A DNA stretch of 40,742 bases from NCBI GenBank assembly GCA_002699485.1, contig PAAV01000038.1, positions 1-40,742 of the forward strand, read 5' to 3'. Below, one piece after another: positions 15,976 through 24,953 of this stretch (position 1 is the first letter of the stretch; every line of letters begins with the position of its first letter). The position numbers were made by a program, and so were the translations under genes. The notes under the pieces were generated by a model. The model did not search any database. It saw only the letters and a program-made list of their open reading frames with translations, and was not told the origin of the DNA. The stretch is from Chloroflexota bacterium (lineage in GTDB: Bacteria > Chloroflexota > Dehalococcoidia > Lucifugimonadales > UBA2962).

Positions 15976-17586
15976 TTATTCTAAAAAGTCCCGTAATTTT
16001 TTTGAGCGGGTTGGGTGGCGCAACTTCCGTAAGGCTTTAGCCTCAATCTGTCTTATACGCTCCCTTGTAACTCCAAAATCTCTGCCCACTTCCTCTAAGG
16101 TTCGGCTTCTTCCGTCTTCCAGGCCAAAACGTAATTGCAGTACTCGCGCCTCTCTCTCACTAAGGGTAAACAGCACATCATCTACCTGTTCTCTAAGTAA
16201 TTGATAAGATGCAGCATCTGATGGAGCTAATGTATTTCTATCTTCTATAAAATCTCCGAGATGGCTATCCTCTTCTTCTCCAATGGGAGTCTCTAGTGAA
16301 ACAGGCTCTTGAGAAATCTTCAAAATTTCCCGCACCTTGTCTGCAGCCACTTCCATACCAGACCCTATTTCCTCACTAGTTGGCTCTCTTCCATACTCTT
16401 GAACTAGTCGTCTACTTACCCTAAGGAGTTTGTTGATAGTTTCAACCATATGAACGGGTATTCTAATTGTTCTGGCTTGATCAGCTATTGCTCTAGTAAT
16501 GGCTTGTCGTATCCACCATGTAGCATATGTGGAAAACTTATATCCTTTTCTATAATCAAATTTTTCGACTGCTCGGATAAGCCCTATATTACCTTCTTGG
16601 ATTAGATCGAGAAGCGACATACCTCTTCCGATATATTTCTTTGCTACAGATACAACGAGCCGTAAGTTTGCTTCTGCTAAATGCCTTTGAGCCTCTACTC
16701 CTGCATTATCTATATCTTCGAAATACTTTCGAAATACTAGTTCATAGGATTCAAGGTCCTTTGTTAATTTGGGACTCTCTATTTGTTTCTTCAGATCCTT
16801 TAGAGGGGCATGTATGTCTAGTAACTGTAAAACTTCTTTGGGTAGTAATCTGCAGTTAAGAGATAATAATAATACTTGTTCTTTAGCCTCTAATGGCTCA
16901 GTATTGAGAATTTCACTTAGGAATGCTAATAATTCTTCGGCAGTTCCCCCGTCAAGAGTGTTTCTTACTTTGCCACGAAAACGTAGCTCTCCTAATGTCA
17001 GATCATCGTCTATGTTAATGTATTTACTTAAGGCCTTTATGGTCTTAGGGGACGAGCAAATGCTATTTAATAAATGTAATACTATTTGCCATGCCTGTGG
17101 AGGACGTCCATCTGGGCTGGATAACTCTTCTGTGAGTTTATCTATATAACTGGAGGACTCCATTTTCCGAGCCAAAACTCTTTCATCATGTGCCTTTAAT
17201 AGGCTGACCCGACCAATTTCTCTGAGATACATACGTACAGGGTCATCGATCATTTCAGCAGCCTCGTAGTTAGACCACTCAGCTTCTTTTAACGCCGCCT
17301 CCTCTGCCTTTTTGTCCATCTTCTCTAAAGCGGCGGATTCTTCTTCTGTGTTCTCGCCTTCTTCATTTCCACCATCTTCCCCATCTTCCCCATCTTCAAA
17401 TTCGTCATCTGTTGCAGCGATATTATTGATTGATCTTTCTGGCAAGTCGATAACATTGACCCCGTCAACATCTTCATCATTGAGTCGATTAAAATCACCA
17501 GGGCCCGTGGCTTTATCTACAAGGTTTTTTATTAAACTTGCATCTTCATCTTGGCTTATATTTTCATTAAGACGGTCTTGATCCAT
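15976..17586 (-). CDS. rpoD: Primary RNA polymerase sigma factor RpoD/SigA
   Basis: This is a 536-residue sigma-70. Region 1.2 is at about 114-145 ([16 protein letters not shown]). A non-conserved insert of about 150 residues separates it from region 2 (about 300-370), where [19 protein letters not shown] and [19 protein letters not shown] provide core binding, -10 recognition and melting. Region 3 spans about 380-455, and region 4.2 has [20 protein letters not shown] for -35 binding. The N-terminus (about 1-100) is highly acidic, with an EDGEDGEDG tract, in place of a recognisable region 1.1. It starts seven bases after the dnaG stop, as in the macromolecular-synthesis operon. As the housekeeping factor it would read the TATAAT-type promoters seen here. 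Confidence 0.96.
   Translation of the reverse strand: MDQDRLNENISQDEDASLIKNLVDKATGPGDFNRLNDEDVDGVNVIDLPERSINNIAATDDEFEDGEDGEDGGNEEGENTEEESAALEKMDKKAEEAALKEAEWSNYEAAEMIDDPVRMYLREIGRVSLLKAHDERVLARKMESSSYIDKLTEELSSPDGRPPQAWQIVLHLLNSICSSPKTIKALSKYINIDDDLTLGELRFRGKVRNTLDGGTAEELLAFLSEILNTEPLEAKEQVLLLSLNCRLLPKEVLQLLDIHAPLKDLKKQIESPKLTKDLESYELVFRKYFEDIDNAGVEAQRHLAEANLRLVVSVAKKYIGRGMSLLDLIQEGNIGLIRAVEKFDYRKGYKFSTYATWWIRQAITRAIADQARTIRIPVHMVETINKLLRVSRRLVQEYGREPTSEEIGSGMEVAADKVREILKISQEPVSLETPIGEEEDSHLGDFIEDRNTLAPSDAASYQLLREQVDDVLFTLSEREARVLQLRFGLEDGRSRTLEEVGRDFGVTRERIRQIEAKALRKLRHPTRSKKLRDFLE
17372..17398. repeat. Triplicated 9-bp repeat inside rpoD
   Basis: The unit ccatcttcc occurs three times in tandem on the plus strand; the third copy differs in its last base. 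On the coding strand it specifies EDG repeats in the acidic N-terminal segment (about residues 64-72). Copy-number change would add or remove three acidic-rich residues without a frameshift. Confidence 0.85.
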
Positions 17587-17593
17587 TATGTAA

Positions 17594-19408
17594 TTATCCT
17601 CGTTGAGAGTGAATTTCTTTGAGCCTCATGTTCATTTTAACTATTGCCTCTTCCAAGTCTTTTGATGATGTAAATGAAGGTTCAGTAGACAATAGCCCTT
17701 CTTGCAGTTTTCTAAGATGCCTTTCTTCTATTCTGGAGAAACACTGTTTCAAAATATTAATTGACTCACTTAAGTCAATAGGCTTTAGCTGAATATCTAA
17801 AATTTGTTCCAGTCTAGGCTTAAGAGAATCGTCTATATTTGATTTTAACACTTCTAGTTTACCTGTCTCTAACAATTGGGTAAATATCTCTCTGTCCTCA
17901 CTTCGAATAAAACATTCAGGAGAGAAATTATCAGGCACATCTGTTAAATCAGGTGATTTAATCATAATTGCAAGGGTATACTCGTCTAAGGAAACTTCAG
18001 AATTAGGGATATCTTGTGCAGGATTACTTTCTGGTCGAGTATATCGGGGGCGATTGGTATTTCGAGACCGTTTAGTAGTTTTAGACTTTCTCCCCATTTC
18101 ACGTAATATGGGGTCAAGCTTGGTAGCCTCAATTTCCAATTTACCGGCAATCTTTTCTTTGTAATTTTGTTGGTCAAAAGGATTCGAAGCATAAATCAGT
18201 CCAGATATCCACTCTAAGGCAGCGGTTTTGCCTGAGCCAGATTGTAGATCAAAACGACGAGGTAGCGATTCAATCATAAATTCTTGCGCTGTAACGGATT
18301 CTTTAATAAGTTTTTGCCATGCTGTGAGATCATTTCTTATCAAATCGTCTGGATCACTGCCCTCTGGTAATAGACATATCTTTATTTCGACCAAGTCCCT
18401 TCGAATAATTGGTCCAATACGACGATTAAATCCCATCATGTTTTTATCGACAGAATCTATTAAAGTCTCCTCTAGTTTTCTCAATGTTGCCTCTTTCCCC
18501 GCCGTATCTGAGTCAAGAGCCAAAATAAGTGTGTCGCACAAAGATTTTAGTTGTGAGAGCTGTGTGTCAGTAACGGCTGTTCCCATAGAAGCAATTACGT
18601 TGTTAGTGGCATGTTGATGGGCAGCGATAACATCCATATAACCTTCAACGACAATGGCTTGTCGTTCTGAGATTATTGATTGATGTGAAACATCTAAACC
18701 ATAAAGAATACCGCTTTTATCAAAAACATCGGTTTTGGGAGTGTTAATGTATTTAGGTTCTGAGTTGTCAATTGATCTTGCTCCGAATCCTGCTATCTTG
18801 CCTCGGCGATTCTTAATAGGAAACATTATTCGGTTCCTAAAAAAATCGCCGGTGTTACCATCTTGATATTTATTGATTAATTTAGATTCAATGATTTGCT
18901 CTTCGCTAAAACCCTCGGATTTAAGATGATGATAAATACTCGAATTAGTCGCTGGAGTCGGACTTACTCCTAAGCCAAAGTTTTGCGCAGTTGATTGGTC
19001 GATTCCACGAGACTTTAGGTAGTCTCGGGCAACTTGGCCAGTTTCCGAGTGAAGAAGGCTGGAAAAAAATCTACTCGCAGAGTCATTCATTTCGAATATC
19101 GATGTGGAATTTGTTTTAATAACCGGTGTGCCTATGGAAACTCCAGCTCGATCAGCTAGAAGTCGCACGGCTTCACCGAATTCCATGGATTCTCTTTTCA
19201 TTACAAACGAAATTAAATCACCACCAGTAGAGCATGCACCAAAACAGTGCCAAGTCTGACGCCCAGGACTAACAATAAATGATGGAGTTTTTTCGTCATG
19301 AAACGGGCAGGGAGCTTTAAAATTACTACCTGCCTGTTTTAGTCCGATATATCCCGATATAACATCTACGATATCAAGGCGAGATTTTATGTCATCAACT
19401 AGTGTCAC
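17594..19408 (-). CDS. dnaG: DNA primase DnaG
   Basis: The protein is 604 residues long. The N-terminal zinc ribbon has C34, H37, C55 and C59 (CPFH...WHCFGAC). The last pair is spaced C-x3-C, one residue more than the C-x2-C of E. coli DnaG. The catalytic core follows with [18 protein letters not shown], and the TOPRIM metal site with [13 protein letters not shown] and [12 protein letters not shown]. The C-terminal third (about 440-604) is more variable and holds the helicase-interaction region. It lays RNA primers for replication. The start is GTG at 19408. A stop lies two codons upstream, and AGGAG is 12 bases away, a long spacing. The gene sits between dgt and rpoD on the same strand. Confidence 0.95.
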   Translation of the reverse strand: MTLVDDIKSRLDIVDVISGYIGLKQAGSNFKAPCPFHDEKTPSFIVSPGRQTWHCFGACSTGGDLISFVMKRESMEFGEAVRLLADRAGVSIGTPVIKTNSTSIFEMNDSASRFFSSLLHSETGQVARDYLKSRGIDQSTAQNFGLGVSPTPATNSSIYHHLKSEGFSEEQIIESKLINKYQDGNTGDFFRNRIMFPIKNRRGKIAGFGARSIDNSEPKYINTPKTDVFDKSGILYGLDVSHQSIISERQAIVVEGYMDVIAAHQHATNNVIASMGTAVTDTQLSQLKSLCDTLILALDSDTAGKEATLRKLEETLIDSVDKNMMGFNRRIGPIIRRDLVEIKICLLPEGSDPDDLIRNDLTAWQKLIKESVTAQEFMIESLPRRFDLQSGSGKTAALEWISGLIYASNPFDQQNYKEKIAGKLEIEATKLDPILREMGRKSKTTKRSRNTNRPRYTRPESNPAQDIPNSEVSLDEYTLAIMIKSPDLTDVPDNFSPECFIRSEDREIFTQLLETGKLEVLKSNIDDSLKPRLEQILDIQLKPIDLSESINILKQCFSRIEERHLRKLQEGLLSTEPSFTSSKDLEEAIVKMNMRLKEIHSQRG

Positions 19409-19460
19409 TTGGTATCAAAACTCCTGTGTGTTAGATAAAAATGGTAATGGATATAATGTG

Positions 19461-20567
19461 TTACGAGACACCTTTATATAATGCCGAACCTATTCCCTTC
19501 TCCATTTTCTCAGCTGTATTTATAGCATATTGGTCGGTCATTCCGCTTATATAATCTACAACGGCTTGCTGTGGGTTATTATTTATTTGCCTATATTGTT
19601 CGGGAACATTTTCGAAGTGATTTAAGTAATAATTGAAAAGCAATCTTATAATTGCCCTTGCAGCATAACCTTGCTCGCCTTTATCCTCTGGCACATAAAC
19701 GTTATTAAACATAAAGTTCCTGAACTCGGTAACAACGTCTCGAACACTATGGCTCATTTTAATCACGCCGTTATGATCAGTTTGTGTAGTCCCAGATTCA
19801 TTTTCCCCAGAGACGTGCCAAGATTCTTTAACGATATCATTAACGATTGTGTCTATTCTTTCTCCATGAGACTCTCCCAAGTTTAAGAAAATAGACTTAG
19901 GGATATCTTTGGGGTCTAAAACATTTGCACGAAAAGCGTCTAGAAGATCATGATTAAGGTATGCCACTGCGTCTGATATACGGACAATTTGCGCTTCTAA
20001 AGACAGTCCCTTAACCATGTCGACAGACATGAAATCACCTTTAGGTTTAGAGTGGTTTTTAATTCCTTGGCGGACTTCTTGCGTTAAATTTAGCCCCATA
20101 CCTTCTCTTTCAATAACCTCCACTACTCGTAGACTTTGCCAGGCATGCCTAAACCCGCTAGCAGGCTCACCCTTGCCTCTTACAAGCACATCCATTTCAT
20201 CTTCTCCCACATGCCCGAATGGAGTGTGTCCAAGATCGTGACCCAATGCGATTGCCTCTGTCAAATCCTCATTCAAGTTTAAGGACCTGGAAATCGTTCT
20301 TGCAATTTGGCTTACTTCCAAAGTATGGGTAAGGCGGGTGACATAGTGGTCTCCTTGAGGAGAAATAAACACTTGAGTTTTGTGCTTAAGCCTTCTGAAA
20401 GCTTTAGAGTGAACAATCCTATCTCTATCTCGCTGAAAGTCTGTTCGTAGATCACAAGGAATTTCTTTGCGGTTTCTGCCTAAAGAATCAACTGCCTTTT
20501 TTGCGTATGGAGATAGTGTAAGTTCTTTTGACTCGATCCTTTTACGAATACTGATGTTAGTGCTCAT
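19461..20567 (-). CDS. dgt: dGTPase-like HD-domain triphosphohydrolase
   Basis: The 368 residues contain the HD-domain signature of deoxyguanosinetriphosphate triphosphohydrolase-like proteins: RTDFQRDRDRIVHSKAFRRL, then H81 (HTLEVSQIAR), then H110-D111 in ALGHDLGHTPFGH, and a later ISDAVAYLNHD supplying the last metal ligand. These enzymes cleave dNTPs to a deoxynucleoside plus triphosphate and tune dNTP pools. ATG 20567 has no clear Shine-Dalgarno. It lies 52 bases upstream of dnaG on the same strand. Linkage of dgt with dnaG-rpoD is common in bacteria and fits a role in DNA metabolism. Confidence 0.92.
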   Translation of the reverse strand: MSTNISIRKRIESKELTLSPYAKKAVDSLGRNRKEIPCDLRTDFQRDRDRIVHSKAFRRLKHKTQVFISPQGDHYVTRLTHTLEVSQIARTISRSLNLNEDLTEAIALGHDLGHTPFGHVGEDEMDVLVRGKGEPASGFRHAWQSLRVVEVIEREGMGLNLTQEVRQGIKNHSKPKGDFMSVDMVKGLSLEAQIVRISDAVAYLNHDLLDAFRANVLDPKDIPKSIFLNLGESHGERIDTIVNDIVKESWHVSGENESGTTQTDHNGVIKMSHSVRDVVTEFRNFMFNNVYVPEDKGEQGYAARAIIRLLFNYYLNHFENVPEQYRQINNNPQQAVVDYISGMTDQYAINTAEKMEKGIGSALYKGVS

Positions 20568-20610
20568 GCGTATGTCTTTTGCTTGTATATGACGCTCTTT
20601 TAACTACAAA

Positions 20611-21573
20611 TCAAAGTGTCACAACTGATCTAGGATTTCCTCCATTAACCATATTTTCTATATTCGAATAACCAAATTTAGCTCGCCTAGACCAAGCATC
20701 CCAGTTATTTCCCGCGCTGTGTGGGGTAACTATTACATTTTCCATTAATAGTAAAGGATTATTTTTATCTATCGGTTCTTGCTCAAAAACGTCAAGACCT
20801 GCTCCAGCAATTCTTTTCTTAGCAAGTACTTCTGTGAGGTACTTCTCATCAACAATGGACCCTCTACTGGTATTGATAAGTATGGATGAAGGTTTCATCA
20901 ACTTCATTAGATTTTTATCTACTAGATGATAAGTTGAGTCAACTAGAGGGACATGAATGCTAATAATATCTGACGTAGAAAATAAAGTTTCTAAATCGAC
21001 ATAATTGATGGATAGAGCGTCTTCATCAGCACTCGCCAAACGAAGTAAGTCATAGTATTGAACCTGTGCTTCAAAAGCCAGCAGCCTTCTTGCAACTTGT
21101 TTCCCAATATTACCCAGACCAAGCAATCCTGCTTTTTTGCCCGCCAGTTCAAAAACATTAGCGCCATCTAAAGGATAGCCCCATTTTCCTGCTCTAGTTG
21201 CTTTATCAACTTCAACTAAACGATGGTAGATTGAAAGTATCAACATCAATGTATGGTCTGAAACCGCCCATGAATTTGCTCCGCCATTATTGGCCACAGG
21301 GATATTGAGTTCTTTAACTAACGGTATATTCAAGAAGTCCCAACCTGCTGATAGCAGTTGAATAAGGCGAACATCTTGCGGTATTTCAATTATTTCATCT
21401 GGGATTACATTACCGCAAAGCATAATAAACTCAACATCGTTTAGAAGATGAGTTTGACTGGTAAGGTCTTTTGTTAAATCGATGTTGATAGTTGTGACGC
21501 CATCTGGGGAATGCATGGCAATTTCATCATATATTTGAGGACTTACAGAGTGTACAAGTGCTACTTTAGTCAT
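20611..21573 (-). CDS. D-isomer-specific 2-hydroxyacid dehydrogenase
   Basis: This is an NAD-dependent dehydrogenase of 320 residues. The Rossmann motif GLGNIG is at 152-157. The catalytic triad is R237 (NTSRGSIVD), E266 (DVFEQEP) and H285 (VTPHSAGN). The N- and C-terminal parts form the substrate-binding domain, with SAGWDFLNIP and NNGGANSWAVSDH around the active-site cleft. The family interconverts 2-keto acids and D-2-hydroxy acids (glyoxylate, hydroxypyruvate, phosphoglycerate). The exact substrate is not readable, and there is no ACT domain, so it is not a classical SerA. No ribosome site precedes ATG 21573, and the best promoter candidate would give a very short leader. It ends 43 bases before dgt. 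Confidence 0.9.
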   Translation of the reverse strand: MTKVALVHSVSPQIYDEIAMHSPDGVTTINIDLTKDLTSQTHLLNDVEFIMLCGNVIPDEIIEIPQDVRLIQLLSAGWDFLNIPLVKELNIPVANNGGANSWAVSDHTLMLILSIYHRLVEVDKATRAGKWGYPLDGANVFELAGKKAGLLGLGNIGKQVARRLLAFEAQVQYYDLLRLASADEDALSINYVDLETLFSTSDIISIHVPLVDSTYHLVDKNLMKLMKPSSILINTSRGSIVDEKYLTEVLAKKRIAGAGLDVFEQEPIDKNNPLLLMENVIVTPHSAGNNWDAWSRRAKFGYSNIENMVNGGNPRSVVTL

Positions 21574-21583
21574 GTTAATTTAG

Positions 21584-21612
21584 ATCGTAGGTTGAGACAC
21601 CAGATACGTCAA
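21584..21612 (-). promoter_or_regulatory. Candidate promoter for the 2-hydroxyacid dehydrogenase gene
   Basis: On the minus strand, TTGACG (21607-21612) and TACGAT (21584-21589) are separated by 17 bases. Transcription would begin about four bases before ATG 21573, which would make a nearly leaderless message. That agrees with the missing Shine-Dalgarno. Confidence 0.4.
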
Positions 21613-21622
21613 CCGTTATAAT
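21594..21622 (+). promoter_or_regulatory. Candidate promoter for the 3-hydroxyisobutyrate-type dehydrogenase gene
   Basis: A perfect TATAAT at 21617-21622 is preceded by GAGACA (21594-21599) with a 17-base spacer. TTGAGA at 21592 is an alternative -35 with 19 bases. A second perfect TATAAT at 21681-21686 lacks a good -35. The element overlaps the opposing minus-strand promoter. Confidence 0.4.
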
Positions 21623-21726
21623 CCAAGGTAATAAAGATTTAAGTAGTTTAGCAAGCAGATTTTTACAATAATTTACGTTTTATAATTTGCATTAAGTAAA
21701 TATTTAATCTAAGCAAGGAGATACCT

Positions 21727-22620
21727 TTGTCAGATTTAAAACAAATTGGATTTATTGGTTTAGGAATTATGGGCAAGCCAATGGCCAAGAACTTAATTAA
21801 AGCAGGTTTTGAGTTACAAGTGCATAGTCGGTCTAATGGTCCAGTTAAGGAATTAGTTGCATTAGGAGCAAAAGAGACAGGTACACCTGCCGAGTGTGCC
21901 AAAAATATGGATGCCGTGGTTACCATGCTTCCTGATGGACCAGACTCGGAATCAGTAATACTTGGAGAAAATGGTGTTTTAGATAGTGCAAAAAAAGGTG
22001 CCATTATTATTGATATGAGTTCAATAGCGCCCGCGATATCGCAGAAAATTGCCAAATCTTGCGAAACAAGTGGAGCAGAGTTTTTGGATGCTCCCGTGAG
22101 TGGAGGAGAGCCAGGAGCTATCGAAGGAACCCTAGCTATTATGGTTGGTGGTAAACAGAGTGTTTTTGATAGTAGTCAAAGTATTTTCGAATCTGTCGGG
22201 TCGAGTTATGTTTTATGTGGTGATTATGGTGCAGGAAACACTACCAAGCTAGCTAATCAAATCATCGTTGCAACTAATATCGCTGCAGTAGGAGAAGCTC
22301 TTGTTTTAGCAAAAAAGGCCGGATTGGATCCTCAAAAAGTTTTTGATGCTATCAAAGGTGGATTAGCAGGCAGTAATGTATTAAATGCAAAAGGCCCGAT
22401 GATGATATCTGGTAATTTTAATCCAGGATTTAGAATTAAGTTACATCATAAAGACATACGAAATTCGATGTTAACCGGATCCGATCTCGGTGTTTCTTTG
22501 CCTGTAACATCATTAGTGCAACAGATAATAGTTTCATTAGTTAACGAAGGAAAAGGTGAATTGGATCACTCAGCAATAGCAAATTTTGTTGAAAAAATTA
22601 ATGACCAAAGCATCTCATAA
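21727..22620 (+). CDS. NAD(P)-dependent beta-hydroxyacid dehydrogenase (3-hydroxyisobutyrate/tartronate semialdehyde type)
   Basis: The 297 residues match the beta-hydroxyacid dehydrogenase family. The cofactor motif GFIGLGIMGKPMAKNL lies at 8-23, the substrate loop DAPVSGGEPGAIEGTLA at about 121-137, and the catalytic Lys174 in GAGNTTKLANQ. An all-alpha C-terminal domain has GSNVLNAKGPMM and GFRIKLHHKDIRN. Family members oxidise 3-hydroxyisobutyrate (valine breakdown) or reduce tartronate semialdehyde (glycolate/glucarate use); sequence alone does not choose. The start is TTG at 21727, with AAGGAG at 21715-21720 six bases upstream. It is divergent from the 2-hydroxyacid dehydrogenase gene and convergent with the PIG-L gene. 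Confidence 0.9.
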   Translation: MSDLKQIGFIGLGIMGKPMAKNLIKAGFELQVHSRSNGPVKELVALGAKETGTPAECAKNMDAVVTMLPDGPDSESVILGENGVLDSAKKGAIIIDMSSIAPAISQKIAKSCETSGAEFLDAPVSGGEPGAIEGTLAIMVGGKQSVFDSSQSIFESVGSSYVLCGDYGAGNTTKLANQIIVATNIAAVGEALVLAKKAGLDPQKVFDAIKGGLAGSNVLNAKGPMMISGNFNPGFRIKLHHKDIRNSMLTGSDLGVSLPVTSLVQQIIVSLVNEGKGELDHSAIANFVEKINDQSIS

Positions 22621-22639
22621 ATTCGAATTTAGATAAAAA

Positions 22640-23413
22640 TTAATACCGAAGGCGCTTGAATGATTCAGCGTATTTCATTCCTTGTCCGTGTGCTCGTCCC
22701 TTGAAGCCAAAATTCGAGTTGCTGTGTGCTTTATTACCCTTCCATTCGGTCAGACGTTGCCTGACTTCATCGTCACTCAAGGACATTTGTGATTTGTGTT
22801 CGAGCAGGGCTAACACAGATTTCTCGAATTCCGAAGATATATCGATAAATAAATCAGGAGAAGGATGTCCAACTATCCATACTTCTTTTACCGCCCATGG
22901 CTCCAAGCCTTCTTGTAGAAGATCTGGAAATGTAAGGTGGTCTCTAGCGGATGGAAATACAGCTGACAGCGTGGCTTCTCCCGCTGCGATGTGGTCTGGA
23001 TGTCCACTGCCTTGATATGGCCCGTCTAAAGATCTCATTGGATATGGGCATATCAATATACCCGGTTTATGTTTGCGAATTTCTCTAGCAATGTCTTTCC
23101 TTAAACTAAGAGAAGGTTCGAGGTAACCGTCCGGATACCCTAAAAATACCACATCTTTAAGTCCGATAACTTTACCTGCATTAATCTGTTCTCTTTGCCG
23201 GATTTCAGACAATTGTTCTGAAGTAATATCGCGATCTGAAGTTCCTTTGGAACCGTCTGTACAAACCACATAGGTCACATCCCATTTTTCGGATACTAAC
23301 TTCGATGCAGTTCCAGAAGATCCCCACTCAGCGTCATCAGGGTGTGCAAAAACCACCATTGCTCTACCATATCCCTCTTCATTTATTCCAAAATCTAACG
23401 TCATCGTATACAC
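22640..23413 (-). CDS. PIG-L/LmbE family deacetylase
   Basis: The 257-residue protein has the zinc-hydrolase motifs of the PIG-L family: AHPDDAE (23-29; H24, D26 and D27) near the N-terminus and SGHPDH (136-141) in the middle. VCTDGSKGTSD and FLGYPDGYLEP are further conserved segments. Relatives remove the acetyl group from N-acetylglucosaminyl conjugates (GlcNAc-PI, MshB, BshB) or act on other amides; the substrate here is unknown. GTG at 23413 is listed as the start. ATG at 23404 is in frame and equally plausible, since the AAGGA nearby is awkwardly spaced for both. It lies between nuoN and the convergent beta-hydroxyacid dehydrogenase gene. Confidence 0.9.
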   Translation of the reverse strand: MYTMTLDFGINEEGYGRAMVVFAHPDDAEWGSSGTASKLVSEKWDVTYVVCTDGSKGTSDRDITSEQLSEIRQREQINAGKVIGLKDVVFLGYPDGYLEPSLSLRKDIAREIRKHKPGILICPYPMRSLDGPYQGSGHPDHIAAGEATLSAVFPSARDHLTFPDLLQEGLEPWAVKEVWIVGHPSPDLFIDISSEFEKSVLALLEHKSQMSLSDDEVRQRLTEWKGNKAHSNSNFGFKGRAHGQGMKYAESFKRLRY

Positions 23414-23465
23414 ATTCCTTTGTTAATTTGTTTTACAAATCAAACTTTATAGTTTTAAGACCCGT

Positions 23466-24953
23466 CTAATTCAATGTAGTGATTGCATTTGTTGCGTGAT
23501 GGATTGCGTCCATTAAAGGCGCAGGATATATACCAATAAATATCATCGCAATAAATAAAACAGAAAGCACACTTATCGCTAATGGCGATAAGTGTATTTG
23601 CTTATTGGTTTCAGATTTTTCTATATACATATATTTTAATACTTTTAGATAGTAATACAGTGACATAAGGCTCGTGAAAATAGCAATTGCTACAAGCCAA
23701 ATAAGACCTTGCACAGAGGCTGCTGTAAATAGATAAAATTTGCTTATGAATCCTGCAAATATTGGCAATCCTGCTAGTGAAAAAACAGAAGCAGCAAAAA
23801 CCATCGATAAAAATGGAGAGGTCTTACTGACTCCTGCTAAGTCCTCAATATTTTCGTATCCTGTCTTTTTGTAAATTATTGAAATTGATAAAAATGCCGC
23901 TAAATTTGATATACCATAAGCGATTGTATGCAAAATAATTCCATTCACTACTAAATTCGTTTTTGAAATAAAGGCAAGGTTGAAATCCCCGCTTTGATTT
24001 ATACTGATCAAAGCTGATAAACCTAAAAGTAAATACCCTGCATGGCCTATCGATGAATAAGCTAAAAGCCGCTTAATGTTTGTTTGGACTAGGGCCATAA
24101 GATTCCCTATAGTCATGGTAAGAGCAGCCATAATAACAAGTATTATTTGGAGGTCTATCATTAAAGGCATTAGACCACTTACAAAAAGTCGAATGATCAA
24201 AGCAAATGCAGCAGCTTTAGACCCTACGGCAAGATGGGCTGTTATTGGTGTGGGCGCACCCTCATATACATCTGGAGCCCACATATGGAACGGAACGGCA
24301 GCCACTTTAAATCCTAATCCAGCAATTAAAAACAAAAACCCAATTAACAATCCTGGATTAATCGAACTTGAACTTCTTAAAACTTCTGCCATCTCATTAA
24401 ATTGAGTCGTTCCGAGTAAACCATAGATCTGGCTAATTCCAAAGAGTAATATTGCCGATGATAGTGCCCCAAGGATTATGTATTTTGTTCCAGACTCATT
24501 AGATTTAATGTTATAGCGATCAAATGCAACTAAAACGTATAAGCCAAAACTGAGAGTTTCAAGTGCGATATAGGCTGTTAATAACTCACCAGATGAAGAG
24601 AGCAACATCATTGCCAAAACAGTGAATATTAATATTGAATAATATTCACCTGGATTTGAAAGGTTTTTGTTTACATATTCAACAGAGGATGCAATAAGCA
24701 CGCCGCCTAATATTAAGAATGTCGATTTAAAGAATAAAGCGTAGCCATCAATTCTGAGTATTCCTCCATATAGCTCATCAGATTTGCCCCACAAAAATAT
24801 CAAACTAAAAATAAAAATGCTGGTCAAGCCTAAGATTGCTATATACGGCAATACCCACTTTCTGTTTTTGGGAATAAAGAAATCTATAGTTAGGATGGCA
24901 AAGCCGAGTATTACTACAAGAATTTCTGGTAGCAACAAGGAAAGGTTATTCAT
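23466..24953 (-). CDS. nuoN: Complex I subunit NuoN
   Basis: The 495-residue protein is an antiporter-like membrane subunit with about 14 helices. Diagnostic parts are FKVAAVPFHMWAPDVYEGAP (the NuoN/NuoM-type proton-channel segment with Lys and His), LAVGSKAAAFAL, and LLAYSSIGHAGYLLLGLSAL. The subunit forms one of the proton channels of the membrane arm. It is the last gene of the nuo cluster. Its ATG overlaps the nuoM stop by four bases (ATGA type), so translation is coupled. The PIG-L gene follows after a 52-base gap without an obvious terminator, only an A/T hairpin around TTTGTAAAACAAA. Confidence 0.96.
   Translation of the reverse strand: MNNLSLLLPEILVVILGFAILTIDFFIPKNRKWVLPYIAILGLTSIFIFSLIFLWGKSDELYGGILRIDGYALFFKSTFLILGGVLIASSVEYVNKNLSNPGEYYSILIFTVLAMMLLSSSGELLTAYIALETLSFGLYVLVAFDRYNIKSNESGTKYIILGALSSAILLFGISQIYGLLGTTQFNEMAEVLRSSSSINPGLLIGFLFLIAGLGFKVAAVPFHMWAPDVYEGAPTPITAHLAVGSKAAAFALIIRLFVSGLMPLMIDLQIILVIMAALTMTIGNLMALVQTNIKRLLAYSSIGHAGYLLLGLSALISINQSGDFNLAFISKTNLVVNGIILHTIAYGISNLAAFLSISIIYKKTGYENIEDLAGVSKTSPFLSMVFAASVFSLAGLPIFAGFISKFYLFTAASVQGLIWLVAIAIFTSLMSLYYYLKVLKYMYIEKSETNKQIHLSPLAISVLSVLFIAMIFIGIYPAPLMDAIHHATNAITTLN

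Noticed and set aside
21663-22055. 130-residue minus-strand open frame over the start of the beta-hydroxyacid dehydrogenase gene
   Set aside because: It is antisense to a gene with clear cofactor and catalytic motifs and a good ribosome site, so it is a shadow.
23414-23465. Hairpin around TTTGTAAAACAAA after nuoN
   Set aside because: The stem is made mostly of A-T pairs and is not followed by a T tract, so I do not call it a terminator.
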